Shown here: positions 6,732-14,906 of the stretch, in pieces | How the letters are laid out: each line of letters opens with the position of its first letter | Position numbering within the stretch: the first letter of the stretch is position 1 | NCBI GenBank assembly: GCA_002307215.1 | Contig: DBTU01000016.1 | Location: 1 to 26,978 of the forward strand | Direction of reading: 5' to 3' | Length of the DNA stretch: 26,978 nt | Source: Lachnoclostridium sp. UBA1308 | Lineage (GTDB): Bacteria > Bacillota > Clostridia > Lachnospirales > Lachnospiraceae | Made by a program: the position numbers and the translations under genes | The notes under the pieces: model-generated | The model's input: the letters and a program-made list of their open reading frames with translations, nothing else | What the model was told of the DNA's origin: nothing | The model's database searches: none

Positions 6732-8693
6732 ATGGATAAAAATCATGTTGTTATACATCAAATATTACATGGATATTCAAATGGACATCATTTATTAGAG
6801 GCGTCTATTTCACTTTCAGAAGAATCTAAACAAAAAATGGACATGCTTAGTGATTTTTCAAATACAGAAATATCTGAAGAATTTAGTTCATATTTCACTG
6901 GTTACTTTTTAGAAAAAGAAAAACTTATAGTTTTGGCAAAAACATGGTATGCCTATGAAATGGTTAGACCGGGATGTGTTTGGACACACTCATTAATTCT
7001 ATCTCTTGAAGATACGGATCTTTATGCTCGCAATATCAATCTACTATTATCGCTTTTTAATAGACCTAATGGAGATAATTCTGAAAACAACTATGCTATA
7101 CCGATTGAAATATCCTCTCTAAATTCAGACATACCTAACATCGATGGTAAAAAATTGCAATATCTTATTTGGATTATGTTAGGACAAAAACCCCCTAATT
7201 ACATTATTGCAAATAATTCAGAAGAATATATTAACGAACTTCTATTTGTTTGGTTTAACTGCTACAGTGATATTACTTATAATTTTTCATTTATTACAGG
7301 CACTGGTTCAATTAAAAAAGTAAATACGGATATTCTCAGTTTACAATTTTTCTCTAAAAGCGCAAAAAACAATATGGCTAATATCTCTAATGATATTTCT
7401 TTGGTAAAAAATATTAATGATGTGCAAAAATTTCCACCTTGGGTTACGAATACCTATGATTTATTAATTAATCATGAATGGAGCAAATTAGTAAAATTTA
7501 AAAACATATTTACTTTTATTGGTAATAAAAACCTTGGTATTACAATGTTTATAAAGCTATACTCATGTTTTTATACAAGAAATAAAACCATTGATATCTA
7601 TGCATCATTGGAACTTATTGATAAAGTTTTTGAAAAAGAAAGATTCGTTTTTGGCAATGCATTGTTATCTCTGTATTTTGATGGAAAATTTGATTTTTGG
7701 GGTAAATATACTTTGCATTCCAACCTAATTATTGCATCTCTTAAATTTGATTGGATTAACATATCCCAGATAAATTTAGAAGAATTAATACGAAAAGCTT
7801 TTGTAACAGATTCTTCCAATTCAAAAAAGATAGTGAACTATCTTGCTAATTTAGATAGCCCTGAAATTCAAGAAAAATACTTAACATCTTATGCATACCT
7901 ATTAACACCAATAGATTTAGAATCTTTTTCAAATATGGATTACAGTATTTGCAATGTTCTAATTACGATTAACCCTACCCTAGCAAATTGTAATGCTATC
8001 TGGAAACAAACATTTGGATTTCAGCAAGGAATTTTTGATTGTTTAAAAACATGTAAGGATATTACTAAATCAAATAAAGAGTTGATAAAAATAGTTTTAA
8101 ACACAAGTGCCTATGATTTTGCATGTGATATCTATTCAATATGGAAAGAAGAATCTATATCAATATTTTTAGACTATCTACTTGGGATAGAGACGCTAAA
8201 ACACAATAATACTTCAAAAATGTTTGAAATTTGCAAGTGCTATTCTGCTATTGCTGCAACCTTGTTAATGAGTAACTATATGAATTATTCCGAACAACAA
8301 CTTTTGACATTGCTTAAGATTGTTGATCCTTATTCCGATAAGATTTCATTTGAAACACTTGTTCATATTTTTGTTTTATTACAAATCAAAACTCTGAGCG
8401 AGGATCAAAAAAATGAAGTTGCAGATTGGTATTTACCCTTCATTATTTGTAATAAGAACACTTTACCAGAAGAGATTATAGCGTTTGCTGTATTAAACGT
8501 TCATGAGCGTTTGGCAAAATTGATATATCCTGACCATAAATGGGTAAAATTAAAAAATATCTTACCAGATACAGGGTACTTTAACCAATGGGATAGATGC
8601 AAGAGGTTACGAAAAGCTATAAAGAAAAAAGGCATAAAAGTCAAAGAATTAAATTTTTACACTGATGATGAGATAGATATTCATCTATTGTAA
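6732..8693 (+). CDS. GTPase-associated protein 1 (GAP1-N1-type)
   Basis: The ATG at 6732 has AGGTGA (6721-6726) 5 nt upstream and lies 1 nt after the preceding stop; a GTG at 6723 is less likely. The 653-residue protein opens with the diagnostic GAP1-N1 sequence: 'IHQILHGYSNGHHLLEASI' (8-26), 'LSDFSN' (39-44), 'YFTGYFL' (54-60) and 'TWYAYEMVRPGCVWTH' (71-86). The remaining ~500 residues are helical, Lys/Asn/Ile-rich and without recognised motifs, ending in a basic patch. GAP1 proteins are known from sequence surveys as constant partners of double GTPases in predicted conflict systems; their biochemical activity is, to my knowledge, unknown. It is the last gene of the operon. No convincing terminator follows it. 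Confidence 0.8.
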   Translation: MDKNHVVIHQILHGYSNGHHLLEASISLSEESKQKMDMLSDFSNTEISEEFSSYFTGYFLEKEKLIVLAKTWYAYEMVRPGCVWTHSLILSLEDTDLYARNINLLLSLFNRPNGDNSENNYAIPIEISSLNSDIPNIDGKKLQYLIWIMLGQKPPNYIIANNSEEYINELLFVWFNCYSDITYNFSFITGTGSIKKVNTDILSLQFFSKSAKNNMANISNDISLVKNINDVQKFPPWVTNTYDLLINHEWSKLVKFKNIFTFIGNKNLGITMFIKLYSCFYTRNKTIDIYASLELIDKVFEKERFVFGNALLSLYFDGKFDFWGKYTLHSNLIIASLKFDWINISQINLEELIRKAFVTDSSNSKKIVNYLANLDSPEIQEKYLTSYAYLLTPIDLESFSNMDYSICNVLITINPTLANCNAIWKQTFGFQQGIFDCLKTCKDITKSNKELIKIVLNTSAYDFACDIYSIWKEESISIFLDYLLGIETLKHNNTSKMFEICKCYSAIAATLLMSNYMNYSEQQLLTLLKIVDPYSDKISFETLVHIFVLLQIKTLSEDQKNEVADWYLPFIICNKNTLPEEIIAFAVLNVHERLAKLIYPDHKWVKLKNILPDTGYFNQWDRCKRLRKAIKKKGIKVKELNFYTDDEIDIHLL

Positions 8694-8775
8694 GGCTAGA
8701 TATGGAGGACCCGGTGAAATATGGATAATCTAATTTGTTCGGGGCGGGGTATTTATATTTTCATCTAGAGAAACA

Positions 8776-8899
8776 TAAATTTTGCAAATAATTACATCAT
8801 TTTGTGTAGCATAGTGGTAAAATATGGATGAAAAATTTTATTAAAATAAAAAAGCTTAGAGAAGAAAGAAAATGAATCACATATATTGACAATGTGAAG
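8776..8899 (+). promoter_or_regulatory. Duplicated promoter-leader module, copy B
   Basis: This is the second copy of the module at 2222-2349. The 21-nt block with extended -10 (TGG-TAAAAT, 8818-8823) is at 8811-8831, and the 19-nt purine-rich block is at 8858-8876. The -10 is 274 nt before the ATG of the HD-Hsp90 gene, nearly the same distance as in copy A. The rest of 8694-9097 shows no gene and no clear terminator. Confidence 0.65.
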
Positions 8900-9097
8900 T
8901 TCATCTGCATAAGTTTTTAGCCACTTATACCAATATGTATAGCATCAATCGTGTTTATTCGTAGATATTAAATCACAGGCTAGATTTAGAGTAACAGTGT
9001 AAATACTTCCATGGATATAATAATGTGACATTAAAATGAATATAGAATTATTTTAGTAGGACAGATGTAAAATATAAAAAATAGGGGATAAGGACAA

Positions 9098-12016
9098 ATG
9101 GGAATGTTATCATTACTAGACATAGGATTATATCAACAATTGTCGAAACGAACAACACAGAATGCAATTAAGTATTCAGGAATCCTGATTCCTATAGCAT
9201 CTGATATGGATTTTTTATTGCAGTTTATTAAGAAAGAATTTAGTACCTATCCTGATCATGGTATTCAACATTCATTTCGTATATTAAATTATTTGTCCGT
9301 GTTACTCAGTGATTCTATACAAAAAAACCTATCTGATACGGAATTGTTTTGTCTTATTATGGCTGCTTTGTTTCACGACACAGGAATGGCATTGTATGAT
9401 CAAACTGATCAAATCCAATTAAGGGATAAACATAATGAATTTTCAACCAAAGTTTTAGATAAGTATTTTGATGAGCATTTGAAATTAATAAATCATCGAG
9501 ATAGATTAAAACCAGTCATCTCTTTTGTTTGCTATGCTCACGGATTAAATATTCAAGAATTATATAAAGATGATTGTTTCAACAAAAAAGATAGGATAGA
9601 ATTCGACGAGGTAAAATACTCCCTGCTCTCCATCTTACTTAGAATTGGAGATTTAATGGATATTGAAGAGTGTAGAACAAACGATTTTGTTTTATCGTGT
9701 TTTAGCTCAAATTATTCAGTTGAAGCTTTTAACCATAATATACGTAATAAAAAAGTGCAAACATATAACTATAGTCCAAACGAATTAGTAATCGAAGTCC
9801 TTGCAGAAGATGTTGACCAATATAAAATCTGGTCTACATGGTTAAGCTATTTGAATAATGAAATACTTCATGCGAATACATATTTACAAAAGTATGCAGT
9901 GATTTTTCCGGCTCCAAATACTAAAGTTAATAAGGCTTCAGGAACAAATTTTGATGTTGAGGAATTGCGATTTGAAATCGATGATAATGGTAAAATATGG
10001 CAATTGCTGTCTCAATCTATATATACTGATGAATTTGATTTTATTAGAGAATTGATACAAAATTCGATAGATGCATCATTGTTAAGACTATATTTAGATC
10101 TGTCAATTCCTATGGATAGTATATCACCACGATCTTGGAATATTAACGACAATTGTGATAATGTTTTTATTGGGTTTTCAGAAAAACGTAAAGAGTTAAT
10201 CATTATTGATTCAGGTATTGGAATGAATAATTTAGATTTGAAAAAATTTCTCTTTAAAGTAACCGGTTCTGGCTATTCTGGATTTGATAAAAGAAAATTT
10301 GAATTCCCAAGTATAGCTAAATTTGGGATAGGTTTTGTTTCGTGCTTAATTAATGCTAACAATATTGAAATATTTACGAAAAAGCAGGAGGATGATTTTA
10401 TTCATCAAGTTTCTCTTGCAGCCAATAGCAATCTTGCAGTAATACAAAATTTAACTATATCCAGTTTTCATGGAACTGCAATTAGATTAAAATTAAAGGA
10501 TGATTTTGTATATAGTAAAATTAAAACATACTTGAGAAATACTTTTATATATCCTAGTATAGGAATTATATATGTTGATCTTGATAGCTTCGAAAATGTA
10601 TATAATACAATAGCAACTAATCCAGAGTTTAATAGTTTATTAAATGAAACTTATTTATTAAAAGATCAATTTTATAGTATCGATATAAAACGAAAGAAAT
10701 TAATATCTCCAATAACTGCTAAAATTAATGCACTTACTAATATTACTGATGAATTATCAAATCTTGAGTATTGGATTAAAGATAATATGGAATCAGACGA
10801 AAAATATTCTGATGTTAAAAAGTTTGATCAATTTAAAAAACTAATTAGAAATATAATAGTATTAATTAAAGATTCGGGGTTGGAATTACCTTTTTTTGCT
10901 CTTAATGAGAAAAATATAAGTGAACGAAATTTATTCACTTCAACTGAAACTTATATTAATATAATAATGCAATATTTTAATAATTTAGAAAACCTCATAG
11001 TTCAATATCGCAAGCAACAATCTTTTTATAACTACTCTTATGAGGAAATAAAAAATTCGAAAGTAACAATGGGATTTGAATGGAAATATTGTATTATGCT
11101 CTTAAACAATGACCTAGAAATATGGGATATTGCATATACTAATAATCCAATTAATCTATCTTCAGAAACAGGAATAATTTTATTGAATCATGAATACTGT
11201 AATTCGGATGAAGGATGTGAATATTCTGCAATAAATGGCTTTCTATTCTCAAAAGGTGAAATATGTTCTTCGCTCTCAAAAATTTCTGGTTACAGTGAAA
11301 TACCGATTTCACGAGAAAAACATAAAAGAAACTATATTATTAGGGGAGTATATGACGATTTTGATATAGAAGATGAACTACAGTCAACTTATTGGGATGA
11401 ATACGAGGAATCTGATGTTGAATTTGGTACAGTTCGATTTGATACAAGATATTACGCAATTTTTTGCAGAAACAATAAATTTCTATTCTCAAATGAACTT
11501 GATTATTCTGAAACTAGAAATATGGATTATTCAAATAGAGATAGGTTAATTGAAAGTATTTACGATGATTCTTATGATTTATTTGATCGTATAACTAAAA
11601 TTTTATATAACCAATCTCATTTAGCTGAAAAAGTTTCTGATATTGATATAATAATGCATAATGACGCATTTGTATTTTGTCAAGATGGAATAAAATTCAA
11701 TACAAATCTGTGGGGCTTGTTTCCTTTAGGAGTATTCAAACTTTATTGTAATTGTACTGCCAATTCTCGTATGAATTTAAATGTTACTAGACACAAATTT
11801 AGTGAAATAAGATCAGATATAGATGCATGGACAAAAAAAACCGGATTATTAATACAGAAATCAATAATTAATAATGTGGTTAATCTTCTTAGTGATGTAT
11901 CACTCAATATAGATATTGAAAAATTAATTTGTGAAGAAAAGTTAATGGATGATGCAATATCTAAAGCGTGCATAGATCAATTTCGTATGGTTTGTAAAGA
12001 GAAATCATTTAAATAG
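9098..12016 (+). CDS. HD-domain plus Hsp90-like (GHKL) ATPase fusion protein, predicted defence effector
   Basis: The 972-residue protein starts at an ATG preceded by AAGGA. Residues about 35-270 form an HD-type metal hydrolase domain (H54 and H58 in 'DHGIQHSF', H93-D94 in 'LFHDTG', H148 in 'CYAHGL', D185 in 'LRIGDLMD') resembling the HD-CE group of conflict systems. Residues about 290-480 form a GHKL ATPase with N-box 'RELIQNSIDAS' (E318, N322, D325), G1 box 'DSGIGM' (D371) and G2 box 'AKFGIGFVS' (G410, G412). The C-terminal half is Asn/Ile/Asp-rich and probably corresponds to Hsp90 middle/client-like regions. All key residues are present, so both activities may be intact. It is a stand-alone gene behind the same control module as the GTPase operon. 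A sensor-chaperone ATPase controlling a nucleotide-hydrolysing HD domain is an inference. Confidence 0.8.
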   Translation: MGMLSLLDIGLYQQLSKRTTQNAIKYSGILIPIASDMDFLLQFIKKEFSTYPDHGIQHSFRILNYLSVLLSDSIQKNLSDTELFCLIMAALFHDTGMALYDQTDQIQLRDKHNEFSTKVLDKYFDEHLKLINHRDRLKPVISFVCYAHGLNIQELYKDDCFNKKDRIEFDEVKYSLLSILLRIGDLMDIEECRTNDFVLSCFSSNYSVEAFNHNIRNKKVQTYNYSPNELVIEVLAEDVDQYKIWSTWLSYLNNEILHANTYLQKYAVIFPAPNTKVNKASGTNFDVEELRFEIDDNGKIWQLLSQSIYTDEFDFIRELIQNSIDASLLRLYLDLSIPMDSISPRSWNINDNCDNVFIGFSEKRKELIIIDSGIGMNNLDLKKFLFKVTGSGYSGFDKRKFEFPSIAKFGIGFVSCLINANNIEIFTKKQEDDFIHQVSLAANSNLAVIQNLTISSFHGTAIRLKLKDDFVYSKIKTYLRNTFIYPSIGIIYVDLDSFENVYNTIATNPEFNSLLNETYLLKDQFYSIDIKRKKLISPITAKINALTNITDELSNLEYWIKDNMESDEKYSDVKKFDQFKKLIRNIIVLIKDSGLELPFFALNEKNISERNLFTSTETYINIIMQYFNNLENLIVQYRKQQSFYNYSYEEIKNSKVTMGFEWKYCIMLLNNDLEIWDIAYTNNPINLSSETGIILLNHEYCNSDEGCEYSAINGFLFSKGEICSSLSKISGYSEIPISREKHKRNYIIRGVYDDFDIEDELQSTYWDEYEESDVEFGTVRFDTRYYAIFCRNNKFLFSNELDYSETRNMDYSNRDRLIESIYDDSYDLFDRITKILYNQSHLAEKVSDIDIIMHNDAFVFCQDGIKFNTNLWGLFPLGVFKLYCNCTANSRMNLNVTRHKFSEIRSDIDAWTKKTGLLIQKSIINNVVNLLSDVSLNIDIEKLICEEKLMDDAISKACIDQFRMVCKEKSFK

Positions 12017-12185
12017 AACTCCAATAAGTAAGTAATTCTTGATGCACAATCTAAAACAATATTGCAGTAAAATATATTTTATTATGACGAGGTTGATTTA
12101 GACCGATGTACCACAAATATTATATAATCAATAGCTCATTGTAGTATTTCTAAAGAATCTATATAATAATAACAGAAAAAGTAGG

Positions 12186-12321
12186 TTATGAGGAAACTCT
12201 CAAACTTTATGAGAATTATGAGGAAACTCTCAATCTTTATGAGAAATATTCTCAAACTATTTGAGAATCATGTGTCTAAAACCTAGTAAATCCGTTAAGA
12301 AATTCTCAAACTATTTGAGAA
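12186..12321. repeat. Cluster of four palindromic TTCTCAAA-type repeats
   Basis: Two 30-bp units in direct tandem (12186-12215, 12216-12245) differ by one base and end in CTCAAACTTTATGAGAA. Two perfect palindromes TTCTCAAACTATTTGAGAA follow at 12249-12267 and 12303-12321. The 19-bp cores start at 12197, 12227, 12249 and 12303. I saw no further copy in the window. They lie at the right edge of the cargo region. Possible roles are transposase (TnsB-like) binding sites at a Tn7-like end or an array of operator sites; the strict dyad symmetry is more typical of operators. The stretch 12017-12185 before them holds nothing I recognise. Confidence 0.75.
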
Positions 12322-12397
12322 CTCACAAATGTTGTGTATACAGATGTGTAGAAATAAAGTTAATTGAATTATAAAGTAATAATCTAAGGCGTAGAAG

Positions 12398-12440
12398 ATA
12401 CCCTGCTAACTAAACATCATGTGTTTAGCCGGCAGGGTAT
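12398..12440. terminator. Bidirectional hairpin, likely terminator of the minus-strand small gene
   Basis: ATACCCTGC (12398-12406) pairs with GCAGGGTAT (12432-12440), and the inner TAAACA (12411-12416) pairs with TGTTTA (12422-12427) around a 5-nt loop. It sits 14 nt past the stop of the minus-strand gene. U-tracts on either side are weak, so termination strength is uncertain. Confidence 0.6.
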
Positions 12441-12453
12441 TAATATTATCTAA

Positions 12454-12843
12454 TCAATCATCTTCCGCTTGGTATAAGTAATAAAATCCATCTATGTATA
12501 TCGCAAGTTGATTCTTTTTATTCTCATCCTTTATCCGATAAATAGGTGTCCCCTTTTCCAAAAAGGAGGCATCAAAATTTCGATAGGTATAGCAACTACT
12601 CCGCACCTTGCCCTGAAGGGTATACTTTACTTCTCCAACTTTCACACCGATGTCAGTGTCAGCAACAATATGACGTGTATCGTTGGTATCTGGTACGGCT
12701 ACGTATAGTTCATGCTTATATTCTATAAAATCTACCCAATCAAGACTCGTGAACCCAAAGCGGTCAAGTCGTAACAACCAACCACAGATGAAAATGAATA
12801 TAACTAGTCCAAAGACTAGGCTTACTTTATATCTCTTCTTCAT
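12454..12843 (-). CDS. Small membrane-anchored hypothetical protein
   Basis: The ATG at 12843 follows GGAGGGAG with 7 nt spacing; the TTG one codon upstream is less likely. The 129-residue product begins 'MKKRYKVSLVFGLVIFIFIC', an N-terminal membrane anchor or uncleaved signal with two or more Lys/Arg before an 18-residue hydrophobic stretch. The remainder is polar, probably extracytoplasmic and beta-rich, with Tyr-rich strands and one more Cys. No family is recognised. It stands alone on the minus strand with its 3' end facing the island edge and the hairpin at 12398-12440. A possible extended -10 (TGG-TACAAT) lies upstream on its strand. Its composition is less AT-rich than the island, so it may belong to the old chromosome. 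Confidence 0.6.
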   Translation of the reverse strand: MKKRYKVSLVFGLVIFIFICGWLLRLDRFGFTSLDWVDFIEYKHELYVAVPDTNDTRHIVADTDIGVKVGEVKYTLQGKVRSSCYTYRNFDASFLEKGTPIYRIKDENKKNQLAIYIDGFYYLYQAEDD

Positions 12844-13166
12844 CAATTTACTCCCTCCAAAAAAATATATTAAACGAGACTCACATATTATGTATTATTG
12901 TACCATTTTAATTTTAGAAAAACAAATCATTTGGAATTCCATTATAGTAACCGAAAGGAATGAATTCTTATTTTGAATAGTGTAAGTGAGGCGATTGATG
13001 TATGGCAAAATCGAGATATAGATAGACAGCCAAAACGTAATTATTTAACAAATAATGTTAATAGACAATAGCAATTTCGTGGTTGATAAGATATAATAGC
13101 ACCAAATATATAAGCTATAATCTTAATAGAAAATGAAACTAATAAATACAAAATAAGAGGTGGAGA
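12844..13166. other. AT-rich intergenic region between divergent genes
   Basis: The region holds the upstream sequences of the minus-strand small gene and of the CPBP protease gene. A TATAAT at 13092-13097 and a TTGATA at 13083-13088 are possible promoter elements for the protease, but no well-spaced pair is convincing. A 32-codon open frame (12973-13071) without a ribosome site is probably not a gene. Confidence 0.35.
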
Positions 13167-13973
13167 ATGATTGAGTTTATAAAATTTATTAGGATAAAAC
13201 ATAGTATTATAGCAATTCTGTTTCTAATGATTATTTATTCTATTTATAAAGGTAGTTGTTTAATACTGGGATTACAGAATGCTTATGAAGGTGTTATGAA
13301 TGTCCCATTAACCATTATAAAAATTAGTTTATCAATATGCATAGTTATATTTCTTGCGAAAGCTAAATGGGTAAATGTTGATGTATTATCATTTAGAAAC
13401 ACAGGAAAAGCGTTAATTCAAGGTGGTTTTATACTGTCAATAGTAATAATTTTATTTGTACAAACACTAATTAATAAAAAGCCAGATATAGCCGGAATCA
13501 AAATAATACAATATATATTAGGGTTAATATCAGTAGGTATATTTGAAGAATTCTTTTTTAGACTGGGGGTACTTCATATTCTCCTAAAAAAATGGCATAC
13601 CACTTCATTAGATATTAATTTTGTATGCTTTTTTACAGGGTTTTTATTTGGTTTAATACATATTGGTAATTTGTCTCATAAGGGTATATCTTTATCTTAT
13701 GTTATTACTCAAATGATTTTTGCTGCGGGATATGGCAGTTTCGCAGCTGCGGTTTATATATGCAGTAAAAATATTTGGGGACTCGTTATAATTCATGCTA
13801 TGAATGACGCTTCTATATATGCTCATAAAATGGATGGTATGAAAACAAATACAACGAATGGTGGGACTTCTTTTTTAATCACAGAGTTGTTGTTTTTGCT
13901 TTTTTGGAGCATAATCACACGATTTATACTAAGGAAGAAAATTATGAATAAAATATTAGAAAATAACAAGTAA
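13167..13973 (+). CDS. CPBP-family (CAAX/Abi) intramembrane glutamic protease
   Basis: The 268-residue protein is very hydrophobic, with about seven predicted membrane segments. It carries the CPBP signature: 'FEEFFFR' (E127, E128, R132), 'FGLIHIGN' (H165) and 'IIHAMND' (H210, N213). These are the metal-independent glutamic protease motifs of the Rce1/Abi family. Substrates of bacterial members are mostly unknown; roles include bacteriocin self-immunity, signalling and processing of peptides. The ATG follows AGAGGTGGAGA. It is monocistronic, very AT-rich like the island, and no bacteriocin gene lies beside it. Whether it belongs to the mobile region or to the host is not clear. Confidence 0.85.
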   Translation: MIEFIKFIRIKHSIIAILFLMIIYSIYKGSCLILGLQNAYEGVMNVPLTIIKISLSICIVIFLAKAKWVNVDVLSFRNTGKALIQGGFILSIVIILFVQTLINKKPDIAGIKIIQYILGLISVGIFEEFFFRLGVLHILLKKWHTTSLDINFVCFFTGFLFGLIHIGNLSHKGISLSYVITQMIFAAGYGSFAAAVYICSKNIWGLVIIHAMNDASIYAHKMDGMKTNTTNGGTSFLITELLFLLFWSIITRFILRKKIMNKILENNK

Positions 13974-14224
13974 TACCCTGAACAAACATATCCTATGAAG
14001 AAAAGATTATTCTATCAATAGTTGTCACTGAGTGGCAAAAACAATCAGTTATATTAAAAGTTAAAAACGTGTATTTGCAGGATAAATTGAGTTAGTGGTT
14101 GGGGGATGTAAATGTAGATAACTTTATGTTATTGTAAAGAGGACAAGTTATATAACAAGTTTTGTAAACAATATAAGCAGAACAAAAAAAAGAGAAGACG
14201 ACACGAAGAGTAGGAGAAACAGCG

Positions 14225-14704
14225 ATGCGAAGAAGTGACAGGGAAGTAACTGACAACGGTGATTTAATTGATATTATTAGAAGATGTGAGGTTTGCCGAC
14301 TGGCGATTTCAGATGAACCGGTGCCTTATATTTTGCCTTTAAATTTTGGAATGGAAATTGTAGGCGAAGATACGGTTCTTTATTTTCACGGTGCGAATGA
14401 AGGGAAGAAGTATGAGCTGATAAGAAAGAATAACAGGGTCGCCTTTGAGATGGATTGCTCCCATAAGCTGGTTTCATCGCCCGAGACCGGAAGCTGCACG
14501 ATGGAATATGAAAGTGTGATAGGAGAAGGTTTCCTTCAATTTGTAGGCGATGGGGAGAAAGAACATGCAATGAACGTATTAATGAAGCAGTACCATATGG
14601 AGGATTTCCCGATTAACATGAATGTGATGGTAAGGACTTGTGTTATGAAGCTTATGATTCATAGTATGACCGGTAAAATCAGAATGAAATATCAAGATAA
14701 GTAA
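14225..14704 (+). CDS. Pyridoxamine 5'-phosphate oxidase-family (NimA-like) flavoprotein
   Basis: The 159-residue protein matches FMN-binding split-barrel proteins: 'MRRSDREVTD' start, 'CEVCRLAISDEPVPYILPLN' strand pair, 'LYFHGANEGKKYELIRKNNR' (the FMN-contacting region) and 'ESVIGEGFLQFV'. Members of this group are often annotated as 5-nitroimidazole reductases or general FMN oxidoreductases, acting in the cytoplasm. The start has AGGAG 9 nt upstream. The first 14.2 kb are clearly more AT-rich, and this gene marks the return to chromosome-like composition. It is not obviously co-transcribed with its neighbours. The substrate cannot be predicted. Confidence 0.85.
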   Translation: MRRSDREVTDNGDLIDIIRRCEVCRLAISDEPVPYILPLNFGMEIVGEDTVLYFHGANEGKKYELIRKNNRVAFEMDCSHKLVSSPETGSCTMEYESVIGEGFLQFVGDGEKEHAMNVLMKQYHMEDFPINMNVMVRTCVMKLMIHSMTGKIRMKYQDK

Positions 14705-14814
14705 GGCAACTTAGCGAAAGCGGCTCCTATATGGAAACATTTCTTTTCCGGTCTTGTCACTATCTTACTAGGCTGAATGGTTATGATAAGGGTCAATGCC
14801 AATTGGAAACCGTC

Positions 14815-14843
14815 TTGACAATTACTTCTTATCATCATATGAT
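14815..14843 (+). promoter_or_regulatory. Sigma-A promoter of the YczE-like gene
   Basis: TTGACA (14815-14820), 17 nt, then TATGAT (14838-14843), close to consensus and 63 nt before the ATG at 14907. It probably drives the YczE-like gene and tatD. Confidence 0.75.
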
Positions 14844-14906
14844 AAATGTTGTCTGCAGTCTGATAGCTTGTAGATAGACGTCTGGAACTAAAGGTGGTTC
14901 GACAAT

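Noticed and set aside
8805..8835. A tRNA-like D-arm sequence (GTAGCATAGTGGTAA) in the duplicated module
   Set aside because: No acceptor, anticodon or T-arm can be built around it, and the copy at 2250 also lacks them.
12249..12321. CRISPR array interpretation of the TTCTCAAA repeats
   Set aside because: The units are palindromic, spaced irregularly (30, 22, 54 bp) and lack spacers of uniform length; no cas gene is present.
12508..12976. Plus-strand open frames overlapping the minus-strand membrane-anchored gene
   Set aside because: The minus frame has a strong ribosome site and a signal-anchor-like start; the plus frames have neither.
12973..13071. 32-codon open frame with a TTG start (LNSVSEAIDVW...)
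   Set aside because: There is no ribosome site at proper distance, no recognisable homology and a stop just upstream; treated as chance.
14705..14814. Possible riboswitch before the YczE-like gene
   Set aside because: No known aptamer consensus was recognised, and the consensus promoter lies downstream of this stretch.
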